Assembly (NCBI GenBank): GCA_028710485.1
Contig: JAQTTZ010000006.1
Span: 24,949-88,948 of the forward strand
DNA from: Bacteriovorax sp.
GTDB lineage: Bacteria; Bdellovibrionota; Bacteriovoracia; Bacteriovoracales; Bacteriovoracaceae
DNA length: 64,000 nt
Reading direction: 5' to 3'
Shown here: positions 37,395 to 46,596 of the stretch, one piece after another
Layout of the letters: each line of letters starts with the position of its first letter
How positions within the stretch are numbered: the first letter of the stretch is position 1
Notes under the pieces: model-generated
Seen by the model: the letters and a program-made list of their open reading frames with translations, nothing else
Database searches by the model: none
Told to the model about the DNA's origin: nothing
Program-made: the position numbers and the translations under genes

Positions 37395-37465
37395 TAAAGA
37401 CCTCCGATTCATAGAATAAGTGGTCTAAAGATACTCTTAGATTTCCTCAAAATCTAGAAATTTAA

Positions 37466-38266
37466 CTAAAGATTAAAAGGAAAACTGGCGGTCATCTCAA
37501 GTTTTTTGTCTGCGTCAACTCCATTGGGCATTGATGTAGAAGACATGCGAGCTTTGATGTTTTTTGTAATTTCTTGGTCTACGAAGGCAACCCATTGTGA
37601 CTCGTTTAAGTTATATTCAAACCCTGTAGAGGTACCAAGTTGATTAAAATCTTTTTTGGTTAGGATTTTGGCTTTTCCGTTTACTCCAACTATTGCGTTA
37701 CATTCTAGCCATGGATTTCTCACATCCATGATGGCTTTTCCTTGGAGAACGCGGGCCTTGAATTTTAAGCTGATATATTTTGAAACAGGAACAGAAGCAT
37801 TTGGACGAAGAGATTTTTCAACTTTTCCCACTGTATGCAAAGCTGATCCTTCTTCGGCGTCTCTTACTTCACCAGCTATACGCTTATCTGCATATCTCAA
37901 AAGATTTTTCATAATAAATTTTGTTTTAACTTTAGTTGTAGGAGCATTATAAAGATGAGTAGATCCTAAATCCCATTTTTGTGAGAAGTCTTCAACATCT
38001 TGCCAAGAGTTTAATGAATCTCTCATTCCTTTCATTACGCCAGCATCATCTTCAGCAAATAAAGACTGGACCATAACTTTTTGTTCTAACGGAACAGTTA
38101 AAACCTCTTCGTCGAAAGCACTTGCTGGCGTTCGTGAACTGGCAATTTTATGCTCTAAAGAAAACGCTGATAGACTTAAAAGTGACAAAATGATGAACAG
38201 TGACAGGTGTCTAAAATTTGGACATCCACATGTTGCTAGTTTTTCTTTTAAATTTACAGTTTTCAT
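37466..38266 (-). CDS. Exported hypothetical protein
   Basis: 266 aa from the ATG with AAGG 9 nt upstream; a start eight codons earlier is possible. A 21-residue hydrophobic segment follows a 20-residue basic, Cys-containing N-tail (KLATCGCPNF), so it is either a long signal peptide or a membrane anchor. The mature part is beta-rich with no recognised family and ends in Phe-Asn-Leu, like some outer-membrane proteins. Function unknown. Confidence 0.65.
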   Translation of the reverse strand: MKTVNLKEKLATCGCPNFRHLSLFIILSLLSLSAFSLEHKIASSRTPASAFDEEVLTVPLEQKVMVQSLFAEDDAGVMKGMRDSLNSWQDVEDFSQKWDLGSTHLYNAPTTKVKTKFIMKNLLRYADKRIAGEVRDAEEGSALHTVGKVEKSLRPNASVPVSKYISLKFKARVLQGKAIMDVRNPWLECNAIVGVNGKAKILTKKDFNQLGTSTGFEYNLNESQWVAFVDQEITKNIKARMSSTSMPNGVDADKKLEMTASFPFNL

Positions 38267-38361
38267 TGGCTTATACCTTGTAACATTCAAAGTTAATCTT
38301 GTTACTTAGTTATTATTGCAAAGGATAAGCCAGAAACAAATTATTGCTAACACTGGGAAAA

Positions 38362-38388
38362 AAGGGCCGTCGTTAAATGACGGCCCTT
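38362..38388 (-). terminator. Rho-independent terminator of the parAB operon
   Basis: AAGGGCCGTC and GACGGCCCTT form a perfect 10-bp stem with a 7-nt loop. On the minus strand it is followed by a T-run. It lies 12 bp past the parB stop. Confidence 0.85.
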
Positions 38389-38400
38389 AATGAATAGAAA

Positions 38401-39282
38401 TCACTGATCCATCATCTCTTTAGTCTCTGCAACCAAATTGCGAAGGAGTTCTTGAGTTTTTTTGTCAAGGTTTAAGTCCTTTGACTTAGAAGTCATGGCC
38501 TTTAAGAAGGCATTGGCACTTATACCTTTAGGAAGAATCGACTTAATAGGAGCTTTTTTAGAAACCTTTATCAGACCGCCGTTGCTAATAATTTGTGCAA
38601 GTTCTGATCGCTTAGTGATTCCCCCAGTGAGGATCCTTTTTTCAATATCATTCTTGAAATCACTTTTGGCCATAGCATCCCACTCGAGCAAAACATATTT
38701 TTCAATATCATGTTTTTTAGCTGCTTCTTTTAGCGTGCGTGGCATTTTAGCAATTAATAATGAGCGGTGAACTTCTGACTTAGAAATTCCAAGTGCAGCT
38801 TGAATTTTTCTTTCACTCGCTTCTGTTGCGATTTGATAGTTTAGTATGCCGTCAGCTTTATCAACATAATGAAGTTCTTCACGAGAAGAGTTCTCAGAGA
38901 ACTGAATGGCCATTAACTCTTCTTCAGACTTATTTTCCAAAACAAAGCACGGTGCTTTCTCTGTTTTATTGAAACTTAAAGCACGGAAACGTCTCTCACC
39001 ACAAATAAGTCTATAACGACCATTTTTATCCTGGTGTAACACTAGGGGCTGAATCAATCCGTTGATTTCAATGTTTTTAGCGAGGTCTTTAATAGAGTCA
39101 TCGTTAAATTTTGTTCTTACCTGCTCTTTTACTACGATTTCTTTAAGGTTAATTTCAGCCAGCTTCGCTCCTTGAAGGAGTCGCTCATCTGAAATTTTAA
39201 AAATATCTTTTCCAACTTTATCGGAAAGATCTATAGTGGTTCTTTGTTTTTTTGATACACGGGCAGCAAATGTCTTCGACAT
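38401..39282 (-). CDS. parB: ParB-family partition protein
   Basis: 293 aa. Residues ~42-140 are the ParB N-domain: IKDLAKNIEINGLIQPLVL, the box I CTP-binding GERRFRA near 115 and box II ENSSREELHYVDKADG near 150. The helix-turn-helix follows (ERKIQAALGISKSEVHRSLL near 178-198). The C-terminus is short and basic/acidic. It should bind a parS site and spread as a CTP-dependent clamp together with ParA encoded upstream. No parS-like TGTTNCACGTGAAACA was seen in the window. GGAG precedes the ATG. Confidence 0.88.
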   Translation of the reverse strand: MSKTFAARVSKKQRTTIDLSDKVGKDIFKISDERLLQGAKLAEINLKEIVVKEQVRTKFNDDSIKDLAKNIEINGLIQPLVLHQDKNGRYRLICGERRFRALSFNKTEKAPCFVLENKSEEELMAIQFSENSSREELHYVDKADGILNYQIATEASERKIQAALGISKSEVHRSLLIAKMPRTLKEAAKKHDIEKYVLLEWDAMAKSDFKNDIEKRILTGGITKRSELAQIISNGGLIKVSKKAPIKSILPKGISANAFLKAMTSKSKDLNLDKKTQELLRNLVAETKEMMDQ

Positions 39283-39323
39283 ATTTAAATCTCCACATCC
39301 TTGGGAAAATATTGAGGCTGTAA

Positions 39324-40097
39324 TTATAAGTTAAGCGATTTCCATAAAATATCGTAATCAATACGACCTGCGGACTTAGCTCCCATAATACAAACCGGTC
39401 TTCTCGTTGAAATAGATTCTTGCATTTGAACAAGATTTCTAATCATCGGAGTTGTTTGGAATGACTGAGATAACTCCTCCATTCTTACTCTCTCGATTTT
39501 TCTGCGAGGATTAACCATTGATGGAATAATTGAAAACTCTAATCCTGGATTTTCAGTTTCTTTGATAATTTCAAAGGTATCCATTAATTCTTCCAGACCA
39601 TCAATTGAATAATCTTGTGCCTGAGTTGGAATGAGAACTCGGTTAGAAGCAACTAAAGACATTATTAACTCGTCCCCTAGCATAGGAGGCGTGTCGATAA
39701 CAACATAGTCAAAATCTAATTTTGCGTCTTGAAGTCTTTTTTTAAGCAAACGCTCTTTTCTTCCAGCTTCTTTTCTGACTTCGACTTCTGAAAGAATAAG
39801 TAACTTTGAAAGATTTGCAAGGTGACGGCTGGCCGGGATGATTCTTATATTTTTGTATAATTTTCCCACCATTTCTGGCTTAACAATGACGTCTTCTATT
39901 CCGACATCACCAATTAACCATTCGGGCACTAATGTACGTTGAATTTGAACACCAAAGCTTGAACTGAGATTGGCTTGTGAGTCTAGGTCGATGACCAAAA
40001 CCTTGTTGCCTTTGTTGGCGAGATAACAAGCGAGCTGGTAACATTGCATTGTTTTACCAACGCCACCTTTGTTATTGCCGATCGTGATAACTTCCAT
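39324..40097 (-). CDS. parA: ParA-family partition ATPase
   Basis: 257 aa deviant Walker ATPase. NNKGGVGKTMQCYQLA at residues ~8-23 is the P-loop with the signature first Lys. DLDSQANLS near 38 is switch I/Walker A'. VVIDTPPMLGDE near 130 is Walker B. There is no N-terminal HTH, so it is of the short (chromosomal/type Ib) class. It lies 41 bp upstream of parB on the same strand. The rsmG/mnmG genes often near chromosomal parAB are absent here, so this may be a secondary pair. AGGAG precedes the ATG. Confidence 0.9.
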   Translation of the reverse strand: MEVITIGNNKGGVGKTMQCYQLACYLANKGNKVLVIDLDSQANLSSSFGVQIQRTLVPEWLIGDVGIEDVIVKPEMVGKLYKNIRIIPASRHLANLSKLLILSEVEVRKEAGRKERLLKKRLQDAKLDFDYVVIDTPPMLGDELIMSLVASNRVLIPTQAQDYSIDGLEELMDTFEIIKETENPGLEFSIIPSMVNPRRKIERVRMEELSQSFQTTPMIRNLVQMQESISTRRPVCIMGAKSAGRIDYDILWKSLNL

Positions 40098-40264
40098 GAA
40101 TCACTCCTGTATTTATAATAGCTAATTAAAATGGTGAGGCTTGGAATAGGAGATGTCAAAGAAAAAATGCCCCTACATAAATCAATAGGACCGTTTATTT
40201 TTTAATTTCGTTCAGATCGATAGTGCTATATCTTTATAGGATACTTATTTTTTGGGATTGAATT

Positions 40265-41401
40265 ATGAAAATATTTTCTCTTTTGGCCTTAAGCTTTAGT
40301 GCGACTCTTATTTCATCTTGTTCTTCAGTTCCCACTTCCAACTACACAGTTATCAAGAGCACTCATCTCAAACTAAAAGGGCCGGTCCCTTCAGTTGGCA
40401 ATACGATTTCCGGTCAAAAAATATCTCTCGGTGGTTTTTCAGGTTTAATGCTAAAAGAAAATCCGAATCCGAATAAAGATGAATTGATTTTAGAGACCAT
40501 CACCGACCGCGGTCCAAACGGCTATTTAACGAATAATAAAGAGCGTCCATTTCTACTTCCAGAATTTCCTCCTCAAATTCTAAGCCTCAGGGTGAATTTG
40601 AAAGATAATAATTTTGAAGTGACCAATATTTTAAAACTTCAGAAAAAAAATGGAAAACCCTTAACTGGTCTTCCCAATAAAAGAAATGAAGAAAATCCGA
40701 TCGATGTCATGGGCTTTATGTACTCGCTCGATCAAGATGGAATAGACTCCGAAGCGCTGGTCTCTGATGATGAAGGCGGTTATTGGGTAGGTGAAGAATA
40801 CTCTCCCTCGCTTGTGCATTTTGATAAACATGGAAAAATGCTCAGACGCCTAACTCCTTTTAACGAACTTCCAAAAATGTACTCTGAAAGAAAAAGTAAT
40901 CGCGGGTTTGAAGGAATAGCCAAGGATAAAAATAAAATTTTTGGATTTCTTCAAAGCCCATTACCAATGGATCAGAACTTTGCCCGCATCGTAGAAGTAG
41001 ATCTTGATACTTTGAAAACCAGTGGTGAATATTACTACGGCTTTGAAAAAAATCTGGATAAAATTGGCGATGCTGTCAGTATTGGAAATAATAAATTTTT
41101 AGTGATCGAGCAAAATGGAATGAAAGGGCCCGATAGTCGCAAGTACATTTTTAAAATAACTCTAAATGGAACCGACAACCTTGTAAAAAAAGAATTGCTG
41201 GCAGACCTGGGAACCACCCCCTTCAAGTCTTTGGAAAAAATTGAAGGATTAGCTGTTATAGATTCTCGAAAAATTGCGCTCGTTAACGACAATGATTTTC
41301 AAATCAATGGCCCGACAGATACAATCACTGGCTTCACTCCAATTAATAATGATCTAAACGAAATGTTGATTTTAGAATTTTCACAAGACATTACTAAATA
41401 A
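40265..41401 (+). CDS. Esterase-like phytase-family lipoprotein
   Basis: 378 aa. The lipobox LISSC (Cys19) predicts a lipid anchor. ITDRGPNGY near residue 80, then EALVSDDEGGYWVGEEYSPSLVHFD near 162-186, FEGIAKDKNKIFGF near 218 and KIEGLAVID near 325 give the repeating blades of the phytase-like esterase family (PF13449-like beta-propeller). Members are exported and include proteins of unknown substrate, so enzymatic activity is inferred. Its stop is 1 bp from the convergent mscL stop. Confidence 0.85.
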   Translation: MKIFSLLALSFSATLISSCSSVPTSNYTVIKSTHLKLKGPVPSVGNTISGQKISLGGFSGLMLKENPNPNKDELILETITDRGPNGYLTNNKERPFLLPEFPPQILSLRVNLKDNNFEVTNILKLQKKNGKPLTGLPNKRNEENPIDVMGFMYSLDQDGIDSEALVSDDEGGYWVGEEYSPSLVHFDKHGKMLRRLTPFNELPKMYSERKSNRGFEGIAKDKNKIFGFLQSPLPMDQNFARIVEVDLDTLKTSGEYYYGFEKNLDKIGDAVSIGNNKFLVIEQNGMKGPDSRKYIFKITLNGTDNLVKKELLADLGTTPFKSLEKIEGLAVIDSRKIALVNDNDFQINGPTDTITGFTPINNDLNEMLILEFSQDITK

Positions 41402-41402
41402 G

Positions 41403-41819
41403 TTATTTCTTTAAGAGATCACGAATTTCAGTAAGAACTTTTACCTCAGCAGTCGGTCCTGGAGCTGCAACCTCTTCTTTTTTGTAACGATTTAATTGTT
41501 TAATCAAGATGAAAACGGAAAAAGCAATAATTATAAAACTCACGACAGTGTTCGCAAACACTCCGTACTTAATCATTACTGCTCCGGCCTTGGTTGCATC
41601 TGCTAATGAATTATAAGGTCCTGGGATAGCTTTGCCATCTCTGATGACGATAAAGAGATTTGTGAAGTCAACATTGCCCAATAAGTATCCAATTGGAGGC
41701 ATTATGATGTCATCAACCAGGGACTTTACGATTGCGCCAAAAGCTGAACCGATAATAACACCGACAGCTAAATCGACCACATTGCCTTTCAAGGCAAATT
41801 CTTTAAATTCTTTTAACAT
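41403..41819 (-). CDS. mscL: Large-conductance mechanosensitive channel
   Basis: 138 aa, standard MscL length. The N-terminal amphipathic helix ([18 protein letters not shown]) leads into the pore helix with [17 protein letters not shown] periplasmic loop and a second membrane helix ([16 protein letters not shown]) follow. The C-terminus is a short helix. The homopentamer releases solutes under hypo-osmotic shock from the inner membrane. A very strong GGGAGGGAG site lies just before the ATG. Confidence 0.96.
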   Translation of the reverse strand: MLKEFKEFALKGNVVDLAVGVIIGSAFGAIVKSLVDDIIMPPIGYLLGNVDFTNLFIVIRDGKAIPGPYNSLADATKAGAVMIKYGVFANTVVSFIIIAFSVFILIKQLNRYKKEEVAAPGPTAEVKVLTEIRDLLKK

Positions 41820-42057
41820 ATCTCCCTCCCTTCATTTATTAAGTTATCCGAGGTGAATTCACTTTCTCTTTAGATGAGAACTTCACTTAATATAAGCCAC
41901 ATAAACGTGGCAATAATAATAACTTAAAAAAATGGTAATCATCTGATTTACCATGCCCCTCATTAATATAATCTTAAAGGTGTGGAAGATGATCAAAATT
42001 AAGGTAAAATCAAGCATTAACCGACAAGTGCAATATGGTATTTTCTTAGGAAATTGT

Positions 42058-43056
42058 ATGAAATATATTATATTAATTCTTTGCCTGATATCTTCCACTG
42101 CATTCTCCAATGATGGGCATTTCAGGATTATTGCCGAAGAAATTGTCTCAAATTTCCAATCGGGAGTTGATCAGTACAACAAGACAAAAGCTTTAGATCT
42201 TCCGGAAATCAAACACGATAAAAAAACAAATTACTACTTCAACATTAATGAACATCTCATCGAGTTTAGCATTGCCAATTATCTTCAAGGCCAAATTATG
42301 GTTGATAAGAAGATGAAGAAAATTAACCCTGAATCGCATCCCAAAAAAACCGTTCAATTTATTCGCTATATTATAGATTCTGCCTATGCTGACGATGAGT
42401 CTGATGCAGATCCAACTAAAATAATCCTTTCTACTCTCGGGAGCCTGGATAAAAACCTTCAGGAAGTCAGTTCGGTCTGCTCGATTAAGGACTATCTAAG
42501 TCCATTTGGAATATCGACTTGTAAAAAAGATAATACCAAAGCCAATATGGACAAGTTAAAACAAGCTATACTTAAAAGAAAATCTTCTTGTGAAAATATT
42601 TCTGACGAGCAGGCTCGTGCCCCTCGTTCTGACCTTTACACGGTAACCGCTGATAGTGAAAATGACTTCAAACTCGTGAAGGAACTCATCATTAAAATTG
42701 CAGAATCAAGAGAGAAAAAAGTAAATACTTTTTTCAAGGATTATATGGGAACAACGGAACAAAAATTCCAAAGCTGTGTAGATGTAGTAACGACTGGAAC
42801 AGTTATAGATGGCAAAGGAGGAGCTCTTCGAATTGGTGCAAGAAATTTAAATGAAGCAAGACTTAGTCCAGAAAAAGAAGAAATGAAACTAGTCGCCGTC
42901 GATTTGTGCAAAAATATTGAAGAGCTGAGATCGTGCTTAATTCAGGTATCAGTTACCTATAATAGCGTCGTAAATTCAAACAGAGGTAATACCAAAACGA
43001 CTGATTCACTTCCTGCTATTAATAACGCACTCGGTGGAAATACCATTAGTAAATAA
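42058..43056 (+). CDS. Secreted hypothetical protein
   Basis: 332 aa, not recognised. The start is the ATG with AGGA 8 nt upstream; a longer in-frame reading beginning 105 nt earlier lacks a signal sequence at its start. The signal peptide is cleaved near AFSND. Six Cys between residues ~140 and 300 (VCSIKDYL, STCKKDN, SSCENIS, QSCVDV, DLCKNI, RSCLIQ) suggest three disulfides. Function unknown. Confidence 0.72.
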   Translation: MKYIILILCLISSTAFSNDGHFRIIAEEIVSNFQSGVDQYNKTKALDLPEIKHDKKTNYYFNINEHLIEFSIANYLQGQIMVDKKMKKINPESHPKKTVQFIRYIIDSAYADDESDADPTKIILSTLGSLDKNLQEVSSVCSIKDYLSPFGISTCKKDNTKANMDKLKQAILKRKSSCENISDEQARAPRSDLYTVTADSENDFKLVKELIIKIAESREKKVNTFFKDYMGTTEQKFQSCVDVVTTGTVIDGKGGALRIGARNLNEARLSPEKEEMKLVAVDLCKNIEELRSCLIQVSVTYNSVVNSNRGNTKTTDSLPAINNALGGNTISK

Positions 43057-43251
43057 TTCAATTTAGTTTGACGATACCACCGATTTTGCAAAGGAAGTCA
43101 TGCAAGATTGCTTTAATAATCCCCTCTCAGAACCGCTCTCCTCACGGTGTTACATAAATTACCTCTAAGCGCAGTCGACTACTCCCGAAGACCTTTCCAA
43201 ACACGGAGAATTAAGCTAAGAATAAGCATAAATATTTTTAAAGGAGTTTGC
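43057..43251. other. Non-coding gap with a group II intron-like fragment
   Basis: 195 bp without a gene. The minus strand of 43112-43147 reads a segment ending GCGGTTCTGAGAGGGG, which resembles the conserved block found in many bacterial group II introns. No reverse transcriptase or domain V is present, so at most a remnant; chance similarity is possible. Confidence 0.3.
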
Positions 43252-43575
43252 ATGATTAAAGAATGTACAACCATAGAACTTAAAGAAAAATTAGATTCAA
43301 ACCAAAATATTCAATTTATCGACTGCCGAGAAAATCAGGAATGGAATGAGGCTCATATTTCGGGAGCCACTCTTATTCCTTTATCCGAATTTGAAGCTAA
43401 CTATGAAAGCGTTTTAAAAGACAAAAATGCACAGATCGTTATTCAATGCCGTAGCGGAGCAAGAAGTATGAAAGCTTGCATGTTCCTATTATCGAAAGGC
43501 TTTACTGACATAACTAACGTTGAAGGCGGAATTATGAGCTGGATGCAAGAAGGCTTTCCAGTTATTACTGAGTAA
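43252..43575 (+). CDS. Single-domain rhodanese (sulfurtransferase)
   Basis: 107 aa cytoplasmic rhodanese. IQFIDCRENQEWNEAHISGA near residues 22-42 is the family entry motif. The active-site loop is QCRSGARS near 64-71, with Cys65 as the persulfide carrier. EGGIMSWMQEGFP near 92 closes the fold. The start is the ATG with AAAGGAG 6 nt upstream. It lies 5 bp before nadA, so it is probably in the nadA-cysteine desulfurase operon, where sulfur transfer to Fe-S assembly would make sense (inference). Confidence 0.9.
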   Translation: MIKECTTIELKEKLDSNQNIQFIDCRENQEWNEAHISGATLIPLSEFEANYESVLKDKNAQIVIQCRSGARSMKACMFLLSKGFTDITNVEGGIMSWMQEGFPVITE

Positions 43576-43580
43576 AAATT

Positions 43581-44726
43581 ATGTCAGATTTATTTGAAAC
43601 AAAAAACCAGCAAAAAAAGCAGCAACAACAAGACGATGAAATCAATGGGAGCCACAAGCCCATCATCAGCGAAGAAGAACTTTCCGACACTGATGTTTTA
43701 ATTGAACTCAAAAAAATCAAAGAAGAATTAAAAGACCAAGTCGTGGTCCTAGGTCATCACTACCAACAAGATGATGTTATACGTTTTGCTGATATCACAG
43801 GAGACTCTCTTCAATTAGCGAAAGAAGCCGCTAATTTAGACAGGCCCTATATTATTTTCTGCGGCGTTCATTTCATGGCAGAGACAACTGACATGCTTAC
43901 GAAGTCCCATCAAAAAGTTATTTTGCCCGATCTTCGCGCAGGCTGCTCGATGGCCGATATGGCGAAGCGCTCTGAAATTGATAAGGCCTGGGCCTTCATG
44001 CAAAAGTCTACAGAGGCTAAAATTATTCCTGTGACCTACATCAACTGTGCCGCCACTCTAAAAGCATTTGTGGGTGATAACGACGGAAGCATTTGCACCT
44101 CATCCAACGCTGAGAAAATCATTCGCTGGGCGCTGACTCAAGGTGAAAAACTTTTATTTTTTCCCGATCAACACTTGGGACGCAATACATGTTTTAAAAT
44201 GGGGATCCCAATTTCGGACATGGTTGTTTATAATCCCAATATGCTAAACGGAGGATTAACTTCAGAGCAAATTGATAACGCTAAAGTTATTCTTTGGTAT
44301 GGGTTCTGCTCAGTTCATCAGGGGTTTACTCTTGATCAAGTTCACGCTACCAAAAAAAGAGATCCAGAGATCACAGTGATCGTTCATCCAGAATGTAATT
44401 TTGAGGTGACCCAAGCGGCTGATGACTACGGCTCTACATCATATATCATCGATCAAATCGCGAAAGCTCCAGCTGGTGCGAAATTTGCTATAGGTACCGA
44501 AATAAATCTAGTGAATCGCTTAGCTCGGGAGTTTCCAGATAAAAAAATTATGTCATTATCGCCTTATCAATGTCTTTGCACCACTATGTATCGCGTAAGA
44601 CCACGTTGGCTACTTGCCAGCTTCCGTGCGATCAAAGACAATAAGCCGATTAATATCATCACTGTACCCGAAGATATTGCGCGCTCATCGCTAAAAGCGC
44701 TTAATAGAATGTTGGACATTAAATAA
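43581..44726 (+). CDS. nadA: Quinolinate synthase (4Fe-4S)
   Basis: 381 aa. VVLGHHYQQDDVIRFADITGDS near residue 55 opens the first domain. The three cluster Cys lie in RAGCSMADM near 120, YGFCSVHQGF near 242 and QCLCTTMYR near 332. TYINCAAT and SSNAEKI lie between. It condenses iminoaspartate with dihydroxyacetone phosphate in NAD synthesis. An N-terminal Gln/Lys-rich tail of about 45 aa precedes the core. nadB and nadC are not in the window. The downstream desulfurase likely serves its cluster. Confidence 0.95.
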   Translation: MSDLFETKNQQKKQQQQDDEINGSHKPIISEEELSDTDVLIELKKIKEELKDQVVVLGHHYQQDDVIRFADITGDSLQLAKEAANLDRPYIIFCGVHFMAETTDMLTKSHQKVILPDLRAGCSMADMAKRSEIDKAWAFMQKSTEAKIIPVTYINCAATLKAFVGDNDGSICTSSNAEKIIRWALTQGEKLLFFPDQHLGRNTCFKMGIPISDMVVYNPNMLNGGLTSEQIDNAKVILWYGFCSVHQGFTLDQVHATKKRDPEITVIVHPECNFEVTQAADDYGSTSYIIDQIAKAPAGAKFAIGTEINLVNRLAREFPDKKIMSLSPYQCLCTTMYRVRPRWLLASFRAIKDNKPINIITVPEDIARSSLKALNRMLDIK

Positions 44727-44743
44727 AAATAAGGACCGTTAAA

Positions 44744-45895
44744 ATGATCTATGCAGACTACAATGGAAGTGCTCCCCTATCGCAAGATGTACGTGATTAT
44801 CTCGTAACACGATTTGAGAAAGGGCCTTTTGCTAATCCCAATGCCATTCATTATCTTGGAACAAAAACTTTGATGGGAATGGAAAATGCTCGCGCTGTTT
44901 GTGCAAAAATTTTGGGAGCAGATTTCGATCAAGTTATTTTTAACTCTGGTTCGACTGAAGGGATCTCTACAATTTTTCATACGATTCTTTCTAATGAAAA
45001 AAATAAAAAAATCATCATTATCTCTGGTATTGAACATTCAGCGATCGTAAACACTGCCCAATATTATGCGACTCGCGGATTTACTGTAAAATGCCTGCCG
45101 GTTAATCCTGATGGAATTGTAGATCTTGAAACTCTCTCAAAATGGATCAAAGAAGATTCAGCCAATATTGCCATGGTCGCAATTATGGCCGCAAATAATG
45201 AAACAGGTGTGATTCAGCCATACGTTGAAATCAATTCTTTATGTCTTAAAAATAACATTCCTTATCTTTGCGACACCACTCAATTTATTGGGAAGACTCC
45301 ATTTAATTTTAAAGAATCAAATATCGATTACGCCGTTTGCTCTGGTCATAAACTTGGAGCATTAACAGGCACAGGAATTTTACTAGTAAAAAATCCCGAA
45401 AATCTTTTGCCACTAATCATCGGAGGCGGACAAGAAAAAGGTCACCGCGGTGGAACTCAAAATTATTTAGGGAATGAAACACTCGCTGTTGCCCTTACTA
45501 CCATTGAAAAAAACTTTGCAAACATCAATGCCCTTACAGAAAAACGAATTGAGTTTGAAAGCAAAATGAAAGCGGCATTTCCAGAGGTAGTCATTATTGG
45601 AGAAAACTCTCCACGTTTAGCGACCACTACTTATATTTCTTATCCTGGAATTCACGGTCAAGCGGTGCAAATCGAACTTGAATCTTTAGATATTTTTGTT
45701 ACAACCTCAAGTGCCTGCTCTGACAATTCTCCAGTTACTTCAAAAGTGCTTAAGGCCATGGGAACAAGAGATGATGTTGGTCGAGGAGTAGTACGTATTT
45801 CTCTTTGCTTAAATTCTCCTCTTAGTTATTACGATAGCCTTGCCGACGCTCTAACGAAAGCCTATACAAAGCTCGCTAAAGTTAAGAGTTATTAA
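44744..45895 (+). CDS. Cysteine desulfurase (NifS/IscS family)
   Basis: 383 aa PLP enzyme. The N-terminus is IYADYNGSAPLS. IIISGIEHSAI near residue 95 carries the His above PLP. The Schiff-base Lys lies in VCSGHKLGALTGTG near 202. RGGTQN follows near 234. The persulfide Cys is in TTSSACSDN near 324 on a short loop (IscS/NifS class I). It releases sulfur from cysteine for Fe-S clusters. It starts 17 bp after nadA with AAGGA upstream; a nadA-nifS pairing is well known in Bacillus-type operons. Confidence 0.92.
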   Translation: MIYADYNGSAPLSQDVRDYLVTRFEKGPFANPNAIHYLGTKTLMGMENARAVCAKILGADFDQVIFNSGSTEGISTIFHTILSNEKNKKIIIISGIEHSAIVNTAQYYATRGFTVKCLPVNPDGIVDLETLSKWIKEDSANIAMVAIMAANNETGVIQPYVEINSLCLKNNIPYLCDTTQFIGKTPFNFKESNIDYAVCSGHKLGALTGTGILLVKNPENLLPLIIGGGQEKGHRGGTQNYLGNETLAVALTTIEKNFANINALTEKRIEFESKMKAAFPEVVIIGENSPRLATTTYISYPGIHGQAVQIELESLDIFVTTSSACSDNSPVTSKVLKAMGTRDDVGRGVVRISLCLNSPLSYYDSLADALTKAYTKLAKVKSY

Positions 45896-45897
45896 AA

Positions 45898-46596
45898 ATG
45901 AAATCCCAACGCCTGATCACTCTCCTCTTTTTAATACTGTTATCTTTTGTCTTTTCTTGTTCGCATCAGCCCACCGAAACGGGCATTTCGATAGTCACAG
46001 CGACCTCTGGACTAATGAAAAATCGTCTGGCCCCTTTTCCTGTTTATTTGACTAATTCTCCCGTGAATAGAACTAAATTGGAAAAAAAATATTCCAGCGA
46101 TATTTTCATTATTCACACTGGCCATATTTTAAAGCCCGATTTATCTAAAGCAGAAAATGAAAAGAGCTTAGAGGCATTAAGTTCTCTTGGAATCAATTTA
46201 GTGAATTTAACACTAGAAGATTTTGTGATAGCTGAGTCTCAAGAAATTAATTTTGAAAACTATAACCAGGCTTTTTTAAATAGCTCGGTCATTGATCTAA
46301 ACCGTGACGATCTTGCCACTGCTAAGAATATACATTCATATGAAGAGCACGGCGGTATGGCCTTTATTGGATTAAGTGACAGCAAAATTGATAAAAAGCT
46401 TTTACAAGAAAAATCTAAGGAAAAATACATCATCAACGACTACGTTCTTTCTATTTTAAAAGTAAAAAAGGTTGCACTTAAAAATGCAACTCCTACGGCG
46501 ATTCATTCATTTATTATTGTTCACACACTAGGCAATGAGATTAATGAAGTGATGGCAAGACTTCCACCAACTTTTATCAACTCACTGGCAGACTAA
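45898..46596 (+). CDS. Lipoprotein, possibly 5'-nucleotidase/metallophosphoesterase-like
   Basis: 232 aa. The signal ends FVFSC (Cys21), a lipobox. The core has IIHTGHIL near residue 80, then a Leu-rich helix ENEKSLEALSSLGINLVNLTLEDFVIA that resembles the lead-in of UshA-like nucleotidases (counterpart of asking for new-day GxDF). The expected metal-binding Asp/His residues are not clearly present. It begins 2 bp after the desulfurase stop, and its 3' end overlaps the convergent gene by 15 bp. Confidence 0.6.
   Translation: MKSQRLITLLFLILLSFVFSCSHQPTETGISIVTATSGLMKNRLAPFPVYLTNSPVNRTKLEKKYSSDIFIIHTGHILKPDLSKAENEKSLEALSSLGINLVNLTLEDFVIAESQEINFENYNQAFLNSSVIDLNRDDLATAKNIHSYEEHGGMAFIGLSDSKIDKKLLQEKSKEKYIINDYVLSILKVKKVALKNATPTAIHSFIIVHTLGNEINEVMARLPPTFINSLAD

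Noticed and set aside
41820..42057. Possible terminators or regulatory RNA between mscL and the secreted protein (GCCAC/GTGGC hairpin and an ATGGTAA inverted repeat)
   Set aside because: Stems are only 5-7 bp with no T-tract, and the region fits an ordinary divergent promoter space.
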